A DNA stretch of 64,000 bases from the NCBI RefSeq assembly GCF_000014285.2, contig NC_008343.2:620001-684000 (forward strand), written 5' to 3'. The stretch is from Granulibacter bethesdensis CGDNIH1 (GTDB lineage Bacteria > Pseudomonadota > Alphaproteobacteria > Acetobacterales > Acetobacteraceae). Below are positions 55,137 through 64,000 of this stretch, one piece after another (positions within the stretch are counted from its first letter, which is position 1; each line of letters begins with the position of its first letter). The notes under the pieces were generated by a model. The model saw only the letters and a program-made list of their open reading frames with translations, made no database searches and was not told where the DNA came from. The position numbers and the translations under genes are program-made.

Positions 55137-57428
55137 ATGGTGATGCGCCCTCCTGCCGCACCGCGCCGCCTGCTGGCCCGGTTGCGGGCGCTTATGGCTG
55201 GTGATGAAGCACCGTTGGCAGAGCTGGTGCGTCTTGTCGCGTCAGAACTCGTCAGCGAAGTCTGTTCGATTTACGCACTGCGGCCCGGCGAAATTCTGGA
55301 ACTGGTGGCGACTGAGGGATTGTATCCCGATGCGGTCGGGCGCACCCGGCTGCGGCTGGGCGAAGGCATTGTCGGCATCGTGGCCGCGTCCGGTCACTTG
55401 CTCAATCTGCCCGATGCGCAGAATCATCCGGCCTTTGCCTATCGGCCTGAAACGGGGGAGGAGCTTTATGCCTCCCTGCTGGCGGTTCCGGTGCGTCGGG
55501 GAGGCCGGGTTCTGGGCGTGCTTGCCGTGCAGAACAGGGCGGTCCGGCGTTACACCGAGGATGAGGTGGAGGTGCTGGAAACCGTCGCCATGGTGCTGGC
55601 GGAATTGTTTGCCGCCACCACGCAGGATGGTGCGGAGACGATTTTCACCACGACGGTCCAGCGTCGCTTTGTCGGTACCCGCCTGATGGGGGGAATTGCG
55701 GTCGGGCCGGTGATTTTGCACGGCGCCGGGCCTCCGCCGCGTAATCTTCTGGCGTCTGATCCGCAGGCTGAGATGGAACGGCTGATGGCAGCCGCTCGTC
55801 GTATGCAAAGCGGCCTTGATGAGCTGATCGAGCAATCCCTGTCCTCGGTCAGTGAGGCGGAAAGTGCTGAAGATGGCGTATCCCTGGATGAAGGCGCTCT
55901 TTCCGAGGGTGCGAAAGCGGCCTCGCGGGAGGTACTGGAAGCCTATCGGCTGCTGGCTGCGGATAGCGGCTGGCTGCGCAGGGTGCGGGATGCAGTTGGC
56001 AGCGGCCTGACCGCAGAGGCGGCGGTACATCGGGTCAGCGGTGAAATCCGTGAGAAAATGCGCAAGATCGCCGACCCGTATATGCGGGAGCGTCTGGCCG
56101 ATATGGAGGATCTGGCCCTGCGTCTGCTGGCGGTGCTGGATGGGGCGGAGCATGGCCCGGTACCACCCGGTGCCATTCTGGTGGCACGGCGTCTTGGGCC
56201 AGCGGAACTTCTCAACTGGCACGGCAGGGGTATTGCGGGGGTCGCGATTGAGGAAGGCACGACAGGCGGTCATGCCGCGATCATCGCCCGTGCGCTTGGC
56301 CTGCCTGCGCTGGGTGATCTGCCCAATCTGATGGATGCGGTGGACGAGGGCGATACGGCCATTGTCGATGCCGAGCAGGGGCTGCTGATCTTCCGGCCCG
56401 AGGAGGAAATGCGGATCGCCTATTTGCGGGCAAGGGAGGCATCACAGGCGAAACTGGCGCATTGGGCGGAGCTGCGGGAGCGCCCTTCCCGCAGCAAGGA
56501 CGGTACGCCGTTCACCCTGATGTTGAATATGGGACTGACGCTGGAGCTGGATCAGCTTGACCTTACCGGCGCTGCTGGTATCGGCCTGTTTCGGACCGAA
56601 ATCGCGATGCTGGCCCATGGCCGTATGCTGGATGCGCGGGAACAGGCGGAGATTTACGATCGCGTCCTGACACAGGCGGGGGATCGTCCCGTCATGTTCC
56701 GTACTCTGGATCTGGGCGGTGACAAGATGCTGGCCGAGTCTGGTGTGTCGGTTGAGGAAAACCCGGCCATGGGCTGGCGCTCCCTGCGTGTCGGGCTGGA
56801 TCGTCCGGCGGTGATGCGGCGTCAGTTGCGTGCTTTGATTCAGGCGGCTCGCGGGCGGCCTTTATCGGTCATGTTCCCGATGGTGGCGACACTGGCTGAA
56901 TTCCGCGCCGCGCGAGCCTTGCTGCAAGCCGAAATAGAGCGGGCCGATAGTCCGCCTGCAACGCTGGAAGTCGGTTCCATGCTGGAAGTGCCATCCCTGC
57001 TGTGGCAGCTTTCTGATCTTCTGGCAGAGGTCGATTTTCTGTCCATTGGCACCAACGATCTGCTTCAGTTTCTGTTTGCGGCGGATCGCGGTACTCCGGC
57101 GCTGGCCGGACGATATGATTTTCTGTCTCCTGCCATGCTTGATCTGCTGGAAGAAGTCAGTATTGCTGCCCATAATACAGGCTGCCGCCTCTCTGTCTGT
57201 GGTGAGGCGTCATCACGACCTCTTGAGGTGCTGGTCATGGCAGCGCTGGGTATATCAACATTTTCCATGGCTGCTTCTGCTTTCCCCGCGGTGAAGGAAG
57301 CCGTATCGCTGTGTGATCTTCCGGCCTTGCGGCGCGTTCTGATGTCTATTCGCGGGGGAGAGAAGGGGGCATCCTCCTATCGCGAACCTCTGGTTTCATG
57401 GTGTCGGGAACAGGGGCTGGATATTTGA
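55137..57428 (+). CDS. ptsP: Nitrogen phosphotransferase enzyme I (EI-Ntr)
   Basis: PtsP (763 residues) transfers phosphate from PEP to NPr in the nitrogen-related PTS. An N-terminal GAF domain (about residues 15-160, with AEVCSIYALRP-like text, here VSEVCSIYALRPGEI) precedes the enzyme I body. The phospho-His is H379 in EGTTGGHAAIIARALGLP, and Cys688 lies in SVCGEAS. Start at ATG 55137 (MVMRPPAAPRRLLARLRALM) matches relatives; the frame opens at GTG 55026. Lies in the lysC-ptsP-prfA neighbourhood of alphaproteobacteria. NPr and EIIA-Ntr genes are outside the window. Confidence 0.93.
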   Translation: MVMRPPAAPRRLLARLRALMAGDEAPLAELVRLVASELVSEVCSIYALRPGEILELVATEGLYPDAVGRTRLRLGEGIVGIVAASGHLLNLPDAQNHPAFAYRPETGEELYASLLAVPVRRGGRVLGVLAVQNRAVRRYTEDEVEVLETVAMVLAELFAATTQDGAETIFTTTVQRRFVGTRLMGGIAVGPVILHGAGPPPRNLLASDPQAEMERLMAAARRMQSGLDELIEQSLSSVSEAESAEDGVSLDEGALSEGAKAASREVLEAYRLLAADSGWLRRVRDAVGSGLTAEAAVHRVSGEIREKMRKIADPYMRERLADMEDLALRLLAVLDGAEHGPVPPGAILVARRLGPAELLNWHGRGIAGVAIEEGTTGGHAAIIARALGLPALGDLPNLMDAVDEGDTAIVDAEQGLLIFRPEEEMRIAYLRAREASQAKLAHWAELRERPSRSKDGTPFTLMLNMGLTLELDQLDLTGAAGIGLFRTEIAMLAHGRMLDAREQAEIYDRVLTQAGDRPVMFRTLDLGGDKMLAESGVSVEENPAMGWRSLRVGLDRPAVMRRQLRALIQAARGRPLSVMFPMVATLAEFRAARALLQAEIERADSPPATLEVGSMLEVPSLLWQLSDLLAEVDFLSIGTNDLLQFLFAADRGTPALAGRYDFLSPAMLDLLEEVSIAAHNTGCRLSVCGEASSRPLEVLVMAALGISTFSMAASAFPAVKEAVSLCDLPALRRVLMSIRGGEKGASSYREPLVSWCREQGLDI

Positions 57429-57729
57429 TTGTTGGTGATATCTGCTCGCGATAATGGGAAAGACCGGGCATGCCCGATATTATGACAGCCTGTTGGCAAG
57501 CATCGCGGACTGGGATTAGATGCAGCGCCTGTGGAAGGTGGTCTCTCCGCCATCAGTATCCACGAGGGGATATCCAGGAGAGGCGTCGTTTTACGTGCTG
57601 GCTCTACTCTCCCCGTTCCCTCATGCTGGGCCTGATCCGGATGCCAAGTTTTTCAAAGCCGTGCGAGCGATCATATCGGGTATCATCGGGGCTGGCTGTT
57701 TCCATGCCTGAGGTCGGAGGCTCTGCGAC
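57429..57729 (+). other. ptsP-rodZ-like intergenic region
   Basis: No gene is supported in these 301 bases. The only feature is the small palindrome GGGCATGCCC at about 57469-57478, inside an A/C-rich context, without a U-run. Short ORFs in several frames show no recognisable sequence. Confidence 0.4.
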
Positions 57730-59010
57730 ATGGGTATGAGAGGACCGTCCAGTGGCGCCATAACCGGGAATGCCCAGACTATTGGCGGCGAACTGCGCGC
57801 TGTGCGTGAACATCTGGGTTGGGCGCTGGAAGACATAGCGGCTTCACTGCGTATACGGACAGCCTATCTTCTGGCCATTGAGGAAGGCCGGATAGGGGAT
57901 CTGCCCGGCACCACCTATGCGATGGGCTTCGTGCGCACCTATGCCGCCAGTCTCGGGCTCGATCCTGATGAGACGGTACAGCGCTTCAAGACCGAGGCGG
58001 GGGCGGGCCATCATCAGCAGGAGCTTCATTTTCCCGCGCCCGTGCCGGAACGGGGTGTTCCCGCCGGAGCGGTTGTGCTGCTTGGGGCCGTGATCGCTGT
58101 CGCAGGTTACATCGGCTGGTACAAACTATCGGCCAATCATCCTGTGCCGGATGCGGTGCAGGAAGTTCCCGAGCATCTCGCGCCGCTGGCCCGCAAAGAG
58201 GAAGCAAAGACGCCGGTCGCCAGCCCCCCAGTGGCGTCTGCGACTTCGCAGGCGCAGCCTTCTGCACCGCTCTCGGCGTCCTCTGCGTCTCCTGCCCCGG
58301 TGCCTGGCGCAGAGACGCATGCGGCCCAGATACCATCGAACGGACCGGCATCGAATGGACCGGCCGGCGCACAGGCTGAAACGGCTGGTGCATCACCGCC
58401 ATCCCGCCCGGCTGAGCATCAGGCACCCGGGCACCAGACATCGGAGCGGGCAGCGGATGCTCCCATTATGTCTCCGTCTGCTATGCCCCCTGCTTCATCG
58501 CAGCCCTCTCTTGCTGCGGGCCAAACCACCCCATCCCCTGGGCAATCCTCTGGGCCGGACGGGGTAAAGCCTGTCGCGTCGGGGGCGGATAAAACGCTGC
58601 ATGGCATTGTGCTGAAAGCCAGTGCCGATGCATGGATGCAGGTAAAATCCCAGAATGGCACGATCCTGTTGAACAAGGTTATGCATGCCGGCGAAAGCTG
58701 GGCCGTGCCGGAGGCTCAGGCCGGGCAGGGACCGCTTCTGCTGACCACCGGCAATGCCGGGGGCACTCAGATTGTGATGGATGGGCATGATCTGCCTCCT
58801 CTGGGTAACAATGGTGCCGTCCGCCGCAACGTGCCGCTGGAAACCGAGGCGCTTCAGAAAGCGGCACCGTCAGCCATACCGGGCCAGTCTCGTTCTTCCG
58901 TCAGATCCTCCGGCAGATCCTCTGTTCCTCCTGAACCTGCCCATGATCCATCATCCACTGTGTCTTCTCCGGCACCACAAGGTCAGGATCAGGATAATTC
59001 AGCGGATTAG
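57730..59010 (+). CDS. RodZ-like HTH membrane protein (HTH_25 / TM / DUF4115)
   Basis: This 426-residue protein has an N-terminal helix-turn-helix (GGELRAVREHLGWALEDIAA, about residues 19-90), typical of RodZ-type cytoskeletal proteins. A transmembrane segment (GAVVLLGAVIAVAGYIGWY, about 113-131) is followed by a long Pro/Ser/Ala/Gly linker (about 145-290). A C-terminal DUF4115-like domain (VLKASADAWMQVKSQNGTIL) leads to a Ser/Pro-rich tail. RodZ links MreB to the membrane in cell-shape control. Placement before ispG is conserved in several proteobacteria. Confidence 0.8.
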   Translation: MGMRGPSSGAITGNAQTIGGELRAVREHLGWALEDIAASLRIRTAYLLAIEEGRIGDLPGTTYAMGFVRTYAASLGLDPDETVQRFKTEAGAGHHQQELHFPAPVPERGVPAGAVVLLGAVIAVAGYIGWYKLSANHPVPDAVQEVPEHLAPLARKEEAKTPVASPPVASATSQAQPSAPLSASSASPAPVPGAETHAAQIPSNGPASNGPAGAQAETAGASPPSRPAEHQAPGHQTSERAADAPIMSPSAMPPASSQPSLAAGQTTPSPGQSSGPDGVKPVASGADKTLHGIVLKASADAWMQVKSQNGTILLNKVMHAGESWAVPEAQAGQGPLLLTTGNAGGTQIVMDGHDLPPLGNNGAVRRNVPLETEALQKAAPSAIPGQSRSSVRSSGRSSVPPEPAHDPSSTVSSPAPQGQDQDNSAD

Positions 59011-59122
59011 GGGCAGCCATGACGTGGCTTTTGTGGCACAATCCATGGAAGTGACCCATTTTAAGGGGGTGCGTCCACTGGGGCGCCATCCTGTCGTATT
59101 GGCGTGAATTGGAGCAGGCTCA

Positions 59123-60286
59123 ATGAGCTATCGTCCCTATCAGCAGATTGAGCGGCGTAAATCCCGGCAGATCCATGTCGGCAAGGTAGCCGTGGGTGGA
59201 GATGCGCCCATCAGCGTGCAGACCATGACCAATACGCTGACGACCGATGCGGAAGCGACGATTGCCCAGATTCGCCGTGCCGAACTCGCGGGCGTCGATA
59301 TCGTCCGGGTCTCCTGCCCCGATCAGGAAAGCACCATTGCGCTGAAGGAAATCGTGCGCGAGGTGAATGTGCCCATCGTGGCGGATATCCATTTCCATTA
59401 TCGCCGCGCCATTGAGGCGGCCGAAGCCGGTGCAGCCTGTCTGCGTATCAATCCCGGCAATATCGGCAGTGCCGAGCGTGTTCGGGAAGTGGTGAAAGCC
59501 GCCCGCGATCATGGCTGCGCCATCCGTATCGGGGTGAATGCCGGTTCGCTGGAGCGGCATCTGCTGGAGAAATACGGCGAACCCAATCCGGATGCGCTGG
59601 TGGAAAGCGCGCTGGAACATGCCAAGATTCTTCAGGATCACGATTTCCACGAATTCAAGATCAGCGTGAAAGCCTCTGACGTGTTTCTGGCGGTGGCGGC
59701 TTATCAGCAACTGGCCGAAGTCTGTGACCATCCCTTGCATATCGGCATTACCGAGGCCGGTGGCCGCCGTACCGGCACGGTTAAATCCGCCATTGGACTC
59801 GGCAATCTGCTCTGGGCGGGCGTGGGCGATACGATGCGTGTCTCTCTCTCCGCCGAGCCGGAGGAAGAGGTGCATGTCGGCTGGGAAATTCTAAAGGGCC
59901 TCGGCCTGCGCCATCGTGGCGTGAAGATCATCTCCTGTCCGTCCTGTGCCCGTCAGGGTTTCAACGTGATCGAGACCGTGGCTGCGCTGGAGGAACGTCT
60001 GGCGCATATCCAGACGCCGCTGACGCTCTCGATCATTGGTTGTGTGGTCAATGGTCCCGGTGAGGCGCTGATGACGGATATCGGCCTGACCGGCGGCGGC
60101 GGTGGCCGCCACATGATCTACAATGCGGGTAAGACCGATCATACCATTGCTGCTGACGGTATGGTCGATCACATCGTCACGCTGGTGGAAGAAAAAGCCG
60201 CCCGCATTGTTGAAGAAGAGGCTGCCGCCAAGGCCGCGGCCGAGCAAGCCGCTCAGGAAGCCGCGCTTCAGCACGAAACCGTTTAG
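59123..60286 (+). CDS. ispG: 4-hydroxy-3-methylbut-2-enyl diphosphate synthase
   Basis: IspG (387 residues; also GcpE) makes HMBPP in the MEP isoprenoid pathway. The N-terminal [19 protein letters not shown] segment and the Fe-S cysteines Cys272, Cys275 ([11 protein letters not shown]) and Cys307 ([11 protein letters not shown]) are present. The C-terminus has a long Ala/Glu/Lys-rich tail after about residue 355. ATG 59123 follows GGAGCAGG. A rho-independent terminator lies 20 bases after the stop, before hisS. Confidence 0.96.
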   Translation: MSYRPYQQIERRKSRQIHVGKVAVGGDAPISVQTMTNTLTTDAEATIAQIRRAELAGVDIVRVSCPDQESTIALKEIVREVNVPIVADIHFHYRRAIEAAEAGAACLRINPGNIGSAERVREVVKAARDHGCAIRIGVNAGSLERHLLEKYGEPNPDALVESALEHAKILQDHDFHEFKISVKASDVFLAVAAYQQLAEVCDHPLHIGITEAGGRRTGTVKSAIGLGNLLWAGVGDTMRVSLSAEPEEEVHVGWEILKGLGLRHRGVKIISCPSCARQGFNVIETVAALEERLAHIQTPLTLSIIGCVVNGPGEALMTDIGLTGGGGGRHMIYNAGKTDHTIAADGMVDHIVTLVEEKAARIVEEEAAAKAAAEQAAQEAALQHETV

Positions 60287-60306
60287 TCCGGCTCCGTTCT
60301 GTTTCC

Positions 60307-60335
60307 GGCGCGGGGCGCAGGCTCCGCGCCTTTTT
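60307..60335 (+). terminator. Rho-independent terminator after ispG
   Basis: GGCGCGG (60307-60313) pairs with CCGCGCC (60324-60330), followed by TTTTT (60331-60335). Confidence 0.8.
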
Positions 60336-60372
60336 CGTGTCTATCCATCACCCGAGTGTATCGAGACCGCAT

Positions 60373-61620
60373 ATGGCCGCCTTGCAACCCCCCAGAGGCA
60401 CTCATGATCTGATCGGAGAAGATCAGCGTCGTTATCGCCATGTCGTGGAGACCGCCCGCCGGATCGTAGGGCTGTATGGTTTTGACGAATGGGCCACGCC
60501 GGTTTTCGAAGATACGAAAGTCTTCAGCCGCACTCTTGGTGAAACGTCTGACGTGGTGACGAAGGAGATGTACACCTTTACCGATCGCGGCGGAGAAGGG
60601 CTGACCCTGCGGCCGGAGGGCACGGCGGCTATCTGCCGTGCTCTGGTCACCAATGGCTTGACCCAGTCCCTGCCGCAGAAAGTGTTCTATGCCGGGCCGA
60701 TGTTCCGCTATGAACGGCCCCAGAAAGGGCGCTATCGCCAGTTTCATCAAATCGGGCTGGAACTGATCGGTGCGGCCGAACCGCTGGCGGATGCGGAGGC
60801 GATTGCCTGCGGTTGGCAGATCCTGAACGCGCTGGGCATTGGTGGCAGCGTGGCGCTGGAACTGAACACGCTGGGCGATAAAGCCAGCCGCGATGCCTAT
60901 CGCGAGGCGCTGGTGGCCTATTTCTCGGCGCATCGGGAGGCTCTGTCGGAAGAGAGCCGCACCCGGCTGGAGCGTAACCCGCTGCGGATTCTGGACAGCA
61001 AGAATGAGGGAGACCGTGCGCTGATTGCTGATGCGCCGGTGATTTACGATCATCTGACGGAAGAGGCCGCTACGTTTTATGTCGGGCTGAAGCGCCATCT
61101 GACGCAGCTTGGCGTGCCGTTCCGGGAAAATCCGCGCATCGTGCGAGGGCTGGATTACTACAATCATACGGCCTTTGAATTCGTCACGGATGCGCTGGGA
61201 TCACAGGGCACTGTGCTGGCTGGTGGCCGTTATGACGGTCTGGTGGCGGAGATGGGTGGCCCTGCTACCCCCGCCGTGGGCTGGGCTGCCGGGATCGAGC
61301 GTCTGTCCATGCTGCTGGCTGAGCCGCCTGCTGCACCGGCACCGGTGGCAGTGGTGCCGGTGGGTGAGGAAGAAGAAGCGGCGCTGGATGTTGTGCAGAG
61401 CTTGCGGGCGGCTGGATTGCGGGCGGAAATGGCCTATCGCGGCAATCTGAAGCGCCGCATGGAACGCGCCAACAAGGCAGGTTCCTGGGCCGCGGTTATC
61501 CTCGGCACGGAGGAGCGGGCGCGGGGCGTGGCGCAGGTCAAGGACCTGCGCAGCGGTGAACAGCAGGAAGTGGCGCTGGATGGTCTCGCCACATGGCTGC
61601 TGGCGCGTGGGGTGGCATGA
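60373..61620 (+). CDS. hisS: Histidyl-tRNA synthetase
   Basis: HisRS (415 residues), a class II synthetase, charges tRNA-His. Class II motif 2 is [19 protein letters not shown], and the histidine-binding [13 protein letters not shown] and motif 3 GWAAGIERL are clear. ATG 60373 ([17 protein letters not shown]) fits family starts; a GTG 12 codons upstream is in frame. It overlaps prfA by four bases (ATGA), so the two are translationally coupled. Confidence 0.95.
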   Translation: MAALQPPRGTHDLIGEDQRRYRHVVETARRIVGLYGFDEWATPVFEDTKVFSRTLGETSDVVTKEMYTFTDRGGEGLTLRPEGTAAICRALVTNGLTQSLPQKVFYAGPMFRYERPQKGRYRQFHQIGLELIGAAEPLADAEAIACGWQILNALGIGGSVALELNTLGDKASRDAYREALVAYFSAHREALSEESRTRLERNPLRILDSKNEGDRALIADAPVIYDHLTEEAATFYVGLKRHLTQLGVPFRENPRIVRGLDYYNHTAFEFVTDALGSQGTVLAGGRYDGLVAEMGGPATPAVGWAAGIERLSMLLAEPPAAPAPVAVVPVGEEEEAALDVVQSLRAAGLRAEMAYRGNLKRRMERANKAGSWAAVILGTEERARGVAQVKDLRSGEQQEVALDGLATWLLARGVA

Positions 61621-62675
61621 GTTTTACAGCAAATCTCGACCGGATTGTTGCGCGGGCCGAGGAGTTGCGGGCTTCCCTGTCCGAAGGGCTGAATGGCGAC
61701 AGCTTCGCAGCGGCCTCGCGGGAACTGGCGGAGCTGGAGCCGGTTGTGGCCCGGATCGAGGAGCTGTGGGCGGCGGAACGCGGTCTGGCTGAGGCGGAGG
61801 CCATGCTGGCCGATCCCGATATGCGGGAACTGGCCGAGAGCGAAGCCGAAATCCTGCGTGAAAAATTGCCGTCCCTGACAAGGGAAATCCGGATCGCCCT
61901 GCTGCCGAAGGACGAGGCGGATGAGCGTTCGGCCATTCTGGAAATTCGTCCTGCGGCGGGGGGGGATGAGGCAAGCCTGTTCGCGGCACAGCTTTTTTCC
62001 ATGTATCAGCGTTATGCGGAAATCCGAGGCTGGCGCTTCGAGATTCTCGAATATGACGATACCGGTCTGGGTGGATTGAAGGGCGGTATGGCGGAAATCA
62101 CCGGCCGGTCGGTTTTTGCGCGGCTGAAATATGAAAGCGGTGTGCATCGTGTTCAGCGTGTTCCGGCCACGGAATCACAGGGACGTATCCACACCTCCAC
62201 CGTGACCGTCGCGGTGCTGCCGGAGGCGGAGGATGTGGATGTGCAGGTGGATGAAGGCGATCTGCGCATCGACGTGTATCGTGCATCCGGCGCGGGCGGC
62301 CAGCACGTCAATAAAACCGAAAGCGCCGTGCGGATTACCCATCTTCCCTCCGGTATCGTCGTGGCGATGCAGGAGGAAAAGAGCCAGCATAAAAACCGCG
62401 CCAAGGCGATGAAGATTCTGAAAGCACGTCTTTATGAACAGCAGCGTGCCGCCCTGCATGCCAGCCGGGCCGCTGATCGCCGTGCCCAGGTGGGAACGGG
62501 GGATCGCAGCGAGCGCATCCGCACCTATAATTTTCCGCAGGGGCGCGTGTCGGATCATCGCATCAATCTGACGCTGTACAAGATTGATCGTGTCATGCTC
62601 GGCGAGCTTGATGATTTCGTCGATGCCCTGACAGCAGAGGATCAGGCCGCCCGTCTTTCCGCACAGGAATTATGA
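61617..62675 (+). CDS. prfA: Peptide chain release factor 1
   Basis: RF1 (352 residues) ends translation at UAA and UAG. The GGQ motif (Gly227-Gly228-Gln229, in [17 protein letters not shown]) hydrolyses the peptidyl-tRNA, and the PxT-type anticodon-like segment is [14 protein letters not shown]. The Gln is the target of PrmC, encoded two genes downstream. Start ATG 61617 overlaps the hisS stop, and the stop overlaps the next gene's ATG, so three genes form a coupled chain. Confidence 0.96.
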   Translation: MSFTANLDRIVARAEELRASLSEGLNGDSFAAASRELAELEPVVARIEELWAAERGLAEAEAMLADPDMRELAESEAEILREKLPSLTREIRIALLPKDEADERSAILEIRPAAGGDEASLFAAQLFSMYQRYAEIRGWRFEILEYDDTGLGGLKGGMAEITGRSVFARLKYESGVHRVQRVPATESQGRIHTSTVTVAVLPEAEDVDVQVDEGDLRIDVYRASGAGGQHVNKTESAVRITHLPSGIVVAMQEEKSQHKNRAKAMKILKARLYEQQRAALHASRAADRRAQVGTGDRSERIRTYNFPQGRVSDHRINLTLYKIDRVMLGELDDFVDALTAEDQAARLSAQEL

Positions 62676-63457
62676 TGACACAGACGCATGCTGCCCAGGC
62701 CGCACATATCGAACAGCAGTTCGGCAGTCGTGCTGATGCCTATGTGAGGAGTGATGTGCATGCGAAGGGTGCTGATCTGCATCGTCTGGTCGATGTGCTT
62801 GAACCGTACCGGGGCGGTGTGATGCTCGATCTCGGCTGTGGCGGTGGGCATGTTTCCTTTACGGCAGCCCCGTTGATGCAGCATGTGGTGGCGTGTGACC
62901 TGTCTCCCCGTATGCTGGAGGCGGCAGGGGCGGAGGCAGCCCGGCGGGGGCTGCATCATATTGAAACAGTGTCCGGCACGGCGGAGGCTTTGCCATTTGC
63001 GGATCATCATTTCGATGTCGTGGCCAGCCGTTACAGTGCCCATCACTGGCCCGATTTCGAGGCCGGATTACGGCAGGCCTACAGGGTTCTGAAGCCGGGT
63101 GGCCTCGCGGTGTTCATGGATACGGCGGGATTTCCCGATGCTGCGGCCGATACGGTCTTGCAGAGCATTGAATTGCTGCGTGATCCCTCCCATGTCCGTA
63201 ATCGCACTTTGGGCGAATGGGTGGCGGGGCTGGAAAGGGCCGGTTTCCTGATTGAGGAAGCACGCAGCGACACTCTGATCATGGATTTTGCAGCATGGTT
63301 GGCGCGCATGGCGACGCCGTCTGTGCATGAAGCCTCCATCCGCGCATTACTGATGGGGGTGCCGCAATCCATCCGTGTGCGATTGGGGGTGCAGGATGAA
63401 GCCATCTCAAGCTGGGCTGTGCCGCTTGTTTTTCTGACCGCCCACCGGACAGCGTGA
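62672..63457 (+). CDS. Class I SAM-dependent methyltransferase (UbiE/BioC-like)
   Basis: A 261-residue methyltransferase. Motif I is [16 protein letters not shown] (about residues 50-65), motif [11 protein letters not shown], and motif [22 protein letters not shown]. It is of the type grouped with UbiE/YcgJ-like proteins that methylate small molecules. ATG 62672 overlaps the prfA stop (ATGATGA); a second ATG three bases later could be used. It sits between prfA and prmC, which usually adjoin. The substrate is unknown. Confidence 0.75.
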   Translation: MMTQTHAAQAAHIEQQFGSRADAYVRSDVHAKGADLHRLVDVLEPYRGGVMLDLGCGGGHVSFTAAPLMQHVVACDLSPRMLEAAGAEAARRGLHHIETVSGTAEALPFADHHFDVVASRYSAHHWPDFEAGLRQAYRVLKPGGLAVFMDTAGFPDAAADTVLQSIELLRDPSHVRNRTLGEWVAGLERAGFLIEEARSDTLIMDFAAWLARMATPSVHEASIRALLMGVPQSIRVRLGVQDEAISSWAVPLVFLTAHRTA

Positions 63458-63461
63458 CACC

Positions 63462-64000
63462 ATGTCCGAGACGATCCGAGGAGCATTGAACCGGGCCGCC
63501 TCGGCTCTGGCTGCGGCGGAGGTGGAGTCTCCCCGGGCGGAGGCACGGTTGATGCTGGGGGCGCTGCTCGGGCTGGATGCGACCGGACTGCTGCGCGACA
63601 GTGAGCGGGAGGTGACGCTGCCCTTACTCGACGAATGGATCACGCGCAGGGCGAAGCGGGAGCCGCTGGCTTATATTCTGGGCGCGCGGGAGTTCTGGGG
63701 TCTGTCTTTTGCGGTGACGCCTGACACGCTGATCCCGCGGCCGGATACGGAAACGCTGATTGAGTATGCGCTGGCGTTGCGTCCTCCGACACAGGGGATG
63801 GTGCGGCGTGTGCTTGATCTGGGAACCGGCACGGGATGCCTGCTGCTGGCGGCGTTGCATGAATATCGACAGGCCACGGGTCTGGGTATCGACCGTATGC
63901 AGGGGGCTGCGGCGTTGGCCCGTCGCAATGCGGTTTCTCTGGGCATGGCGGATCGGGCAGCATTCTGTGCAGGGGACTGGGCCTTCTGCTGTGCGGACAG
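63462..64000 (+). CDS. prmC: Release factor glutamine methyltransferase (5' part, truncated by window edge)
   Basis: PrmC methylates the GGQ glutamine of release factors. The first 179 codons are present. The N-terminal helical domain has AEARLMLGALLGLDATGLL, and the REPLAYILGAREFWGLSFAV and PDTLIPRPDTETLIEYAL segments and LDLGTGTGCLLLAAL (motif I) are unmistakable. The catalytic NPPY lies beyond the window end. It starts four bases after the preceding methyltransferase stop. Confidence 0.95.
   Translation, partial: MSETIRGALNRAASALAAAEVESPRAEARLMLGALLGLDATGLLRDSEREVTLPLLDEWITRRAKREPLAYILGAREFWGLSFAVTPDTLIPRPDTETLIEYALALRPPTQGMVRRVLDLGTGTGCLLLAALHEYRQATGLGIDRMQGAAALARRNAVSLGMADRAAFCAGDWAFCCAD

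Noticed and set aside
57470-57739. ORFs in the ptsP to rodZ-like gap
   Set aside because: No Shine-Dalgarno or family sequence, and frames conflict with each other.

Overview
The window is a piece of an alphaproteobacterial chromosome. The S10/spc/alpha ribosomal block, the order lysC-ptsP-ispG-hisS-prfA-prmC, an ATP12-type chaperone gene, DUF3553 and DUF1178 genes and moderately GC-rich DNA fit Acetobacteraceae (an acetic-acid-bacteria relative such as Granulibacter). The family assignment is inference; the genus is a guess.

Layout. (1) 1-4939, minus strand: the 5' 1646 codons of a giant repetitive surface protein that runs off the left edge. (2) 4940-5379: an AT-rich divergent intergenic region. 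(3) 5380-16514: rplK-rplA, rplJ-rplL, rpoB-rpoC, with hairpins in the gaps. (4) 16515-33695: rpsL-rpsG-tuf (no fusA between them), then the S10 and spc clusters through secY-adk, then rpsM-rpsK-rpoA-rplQ with its own promoter and terminator. (5) 33811-41788: an AEC-type permease, rarA, an RluC-type pseudouridine synthase, a large AsmA-like protein, an ATP12-type chaperone, acylphosphatase and a LolA-type carrier. (6) lipB (minus) and tRNA-Leu(GAG). (7) 42789-47728: a secreted aspartic-protease-like protein, galU, a phosphohexomutase, DUF3553 and moaA. (8) 47740-49384, minus: a methyltransferase and a lipoprotein. (9) 49697-64000: a small XRE regulator, comF, grxC, DUF1178, ubiG (minus), lysC, an NMO-type flavoprotein, ptsP, a RodZ-like protein, ispG, hisS, prfA, a methyltransferase and the start of prmC.

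Most of the window is core translation, transcription and cofactor metabolism. The less ordinary parts are the modular adhesin beside the ribosomal cluster, the bilobal DTGS/DSGS protein, the missing fusA, a mini-ORF whose Shine-Dalgarno is buried in a hairpin before secY, a perfect 14-bp palindrome before ptsP, AACGA-type inverted repeats around the XRE gene, and an extra methyltransferase between prfA and prmC. I saw no CRISPR array, insertion sequence, prophage or multi-gene defence system.
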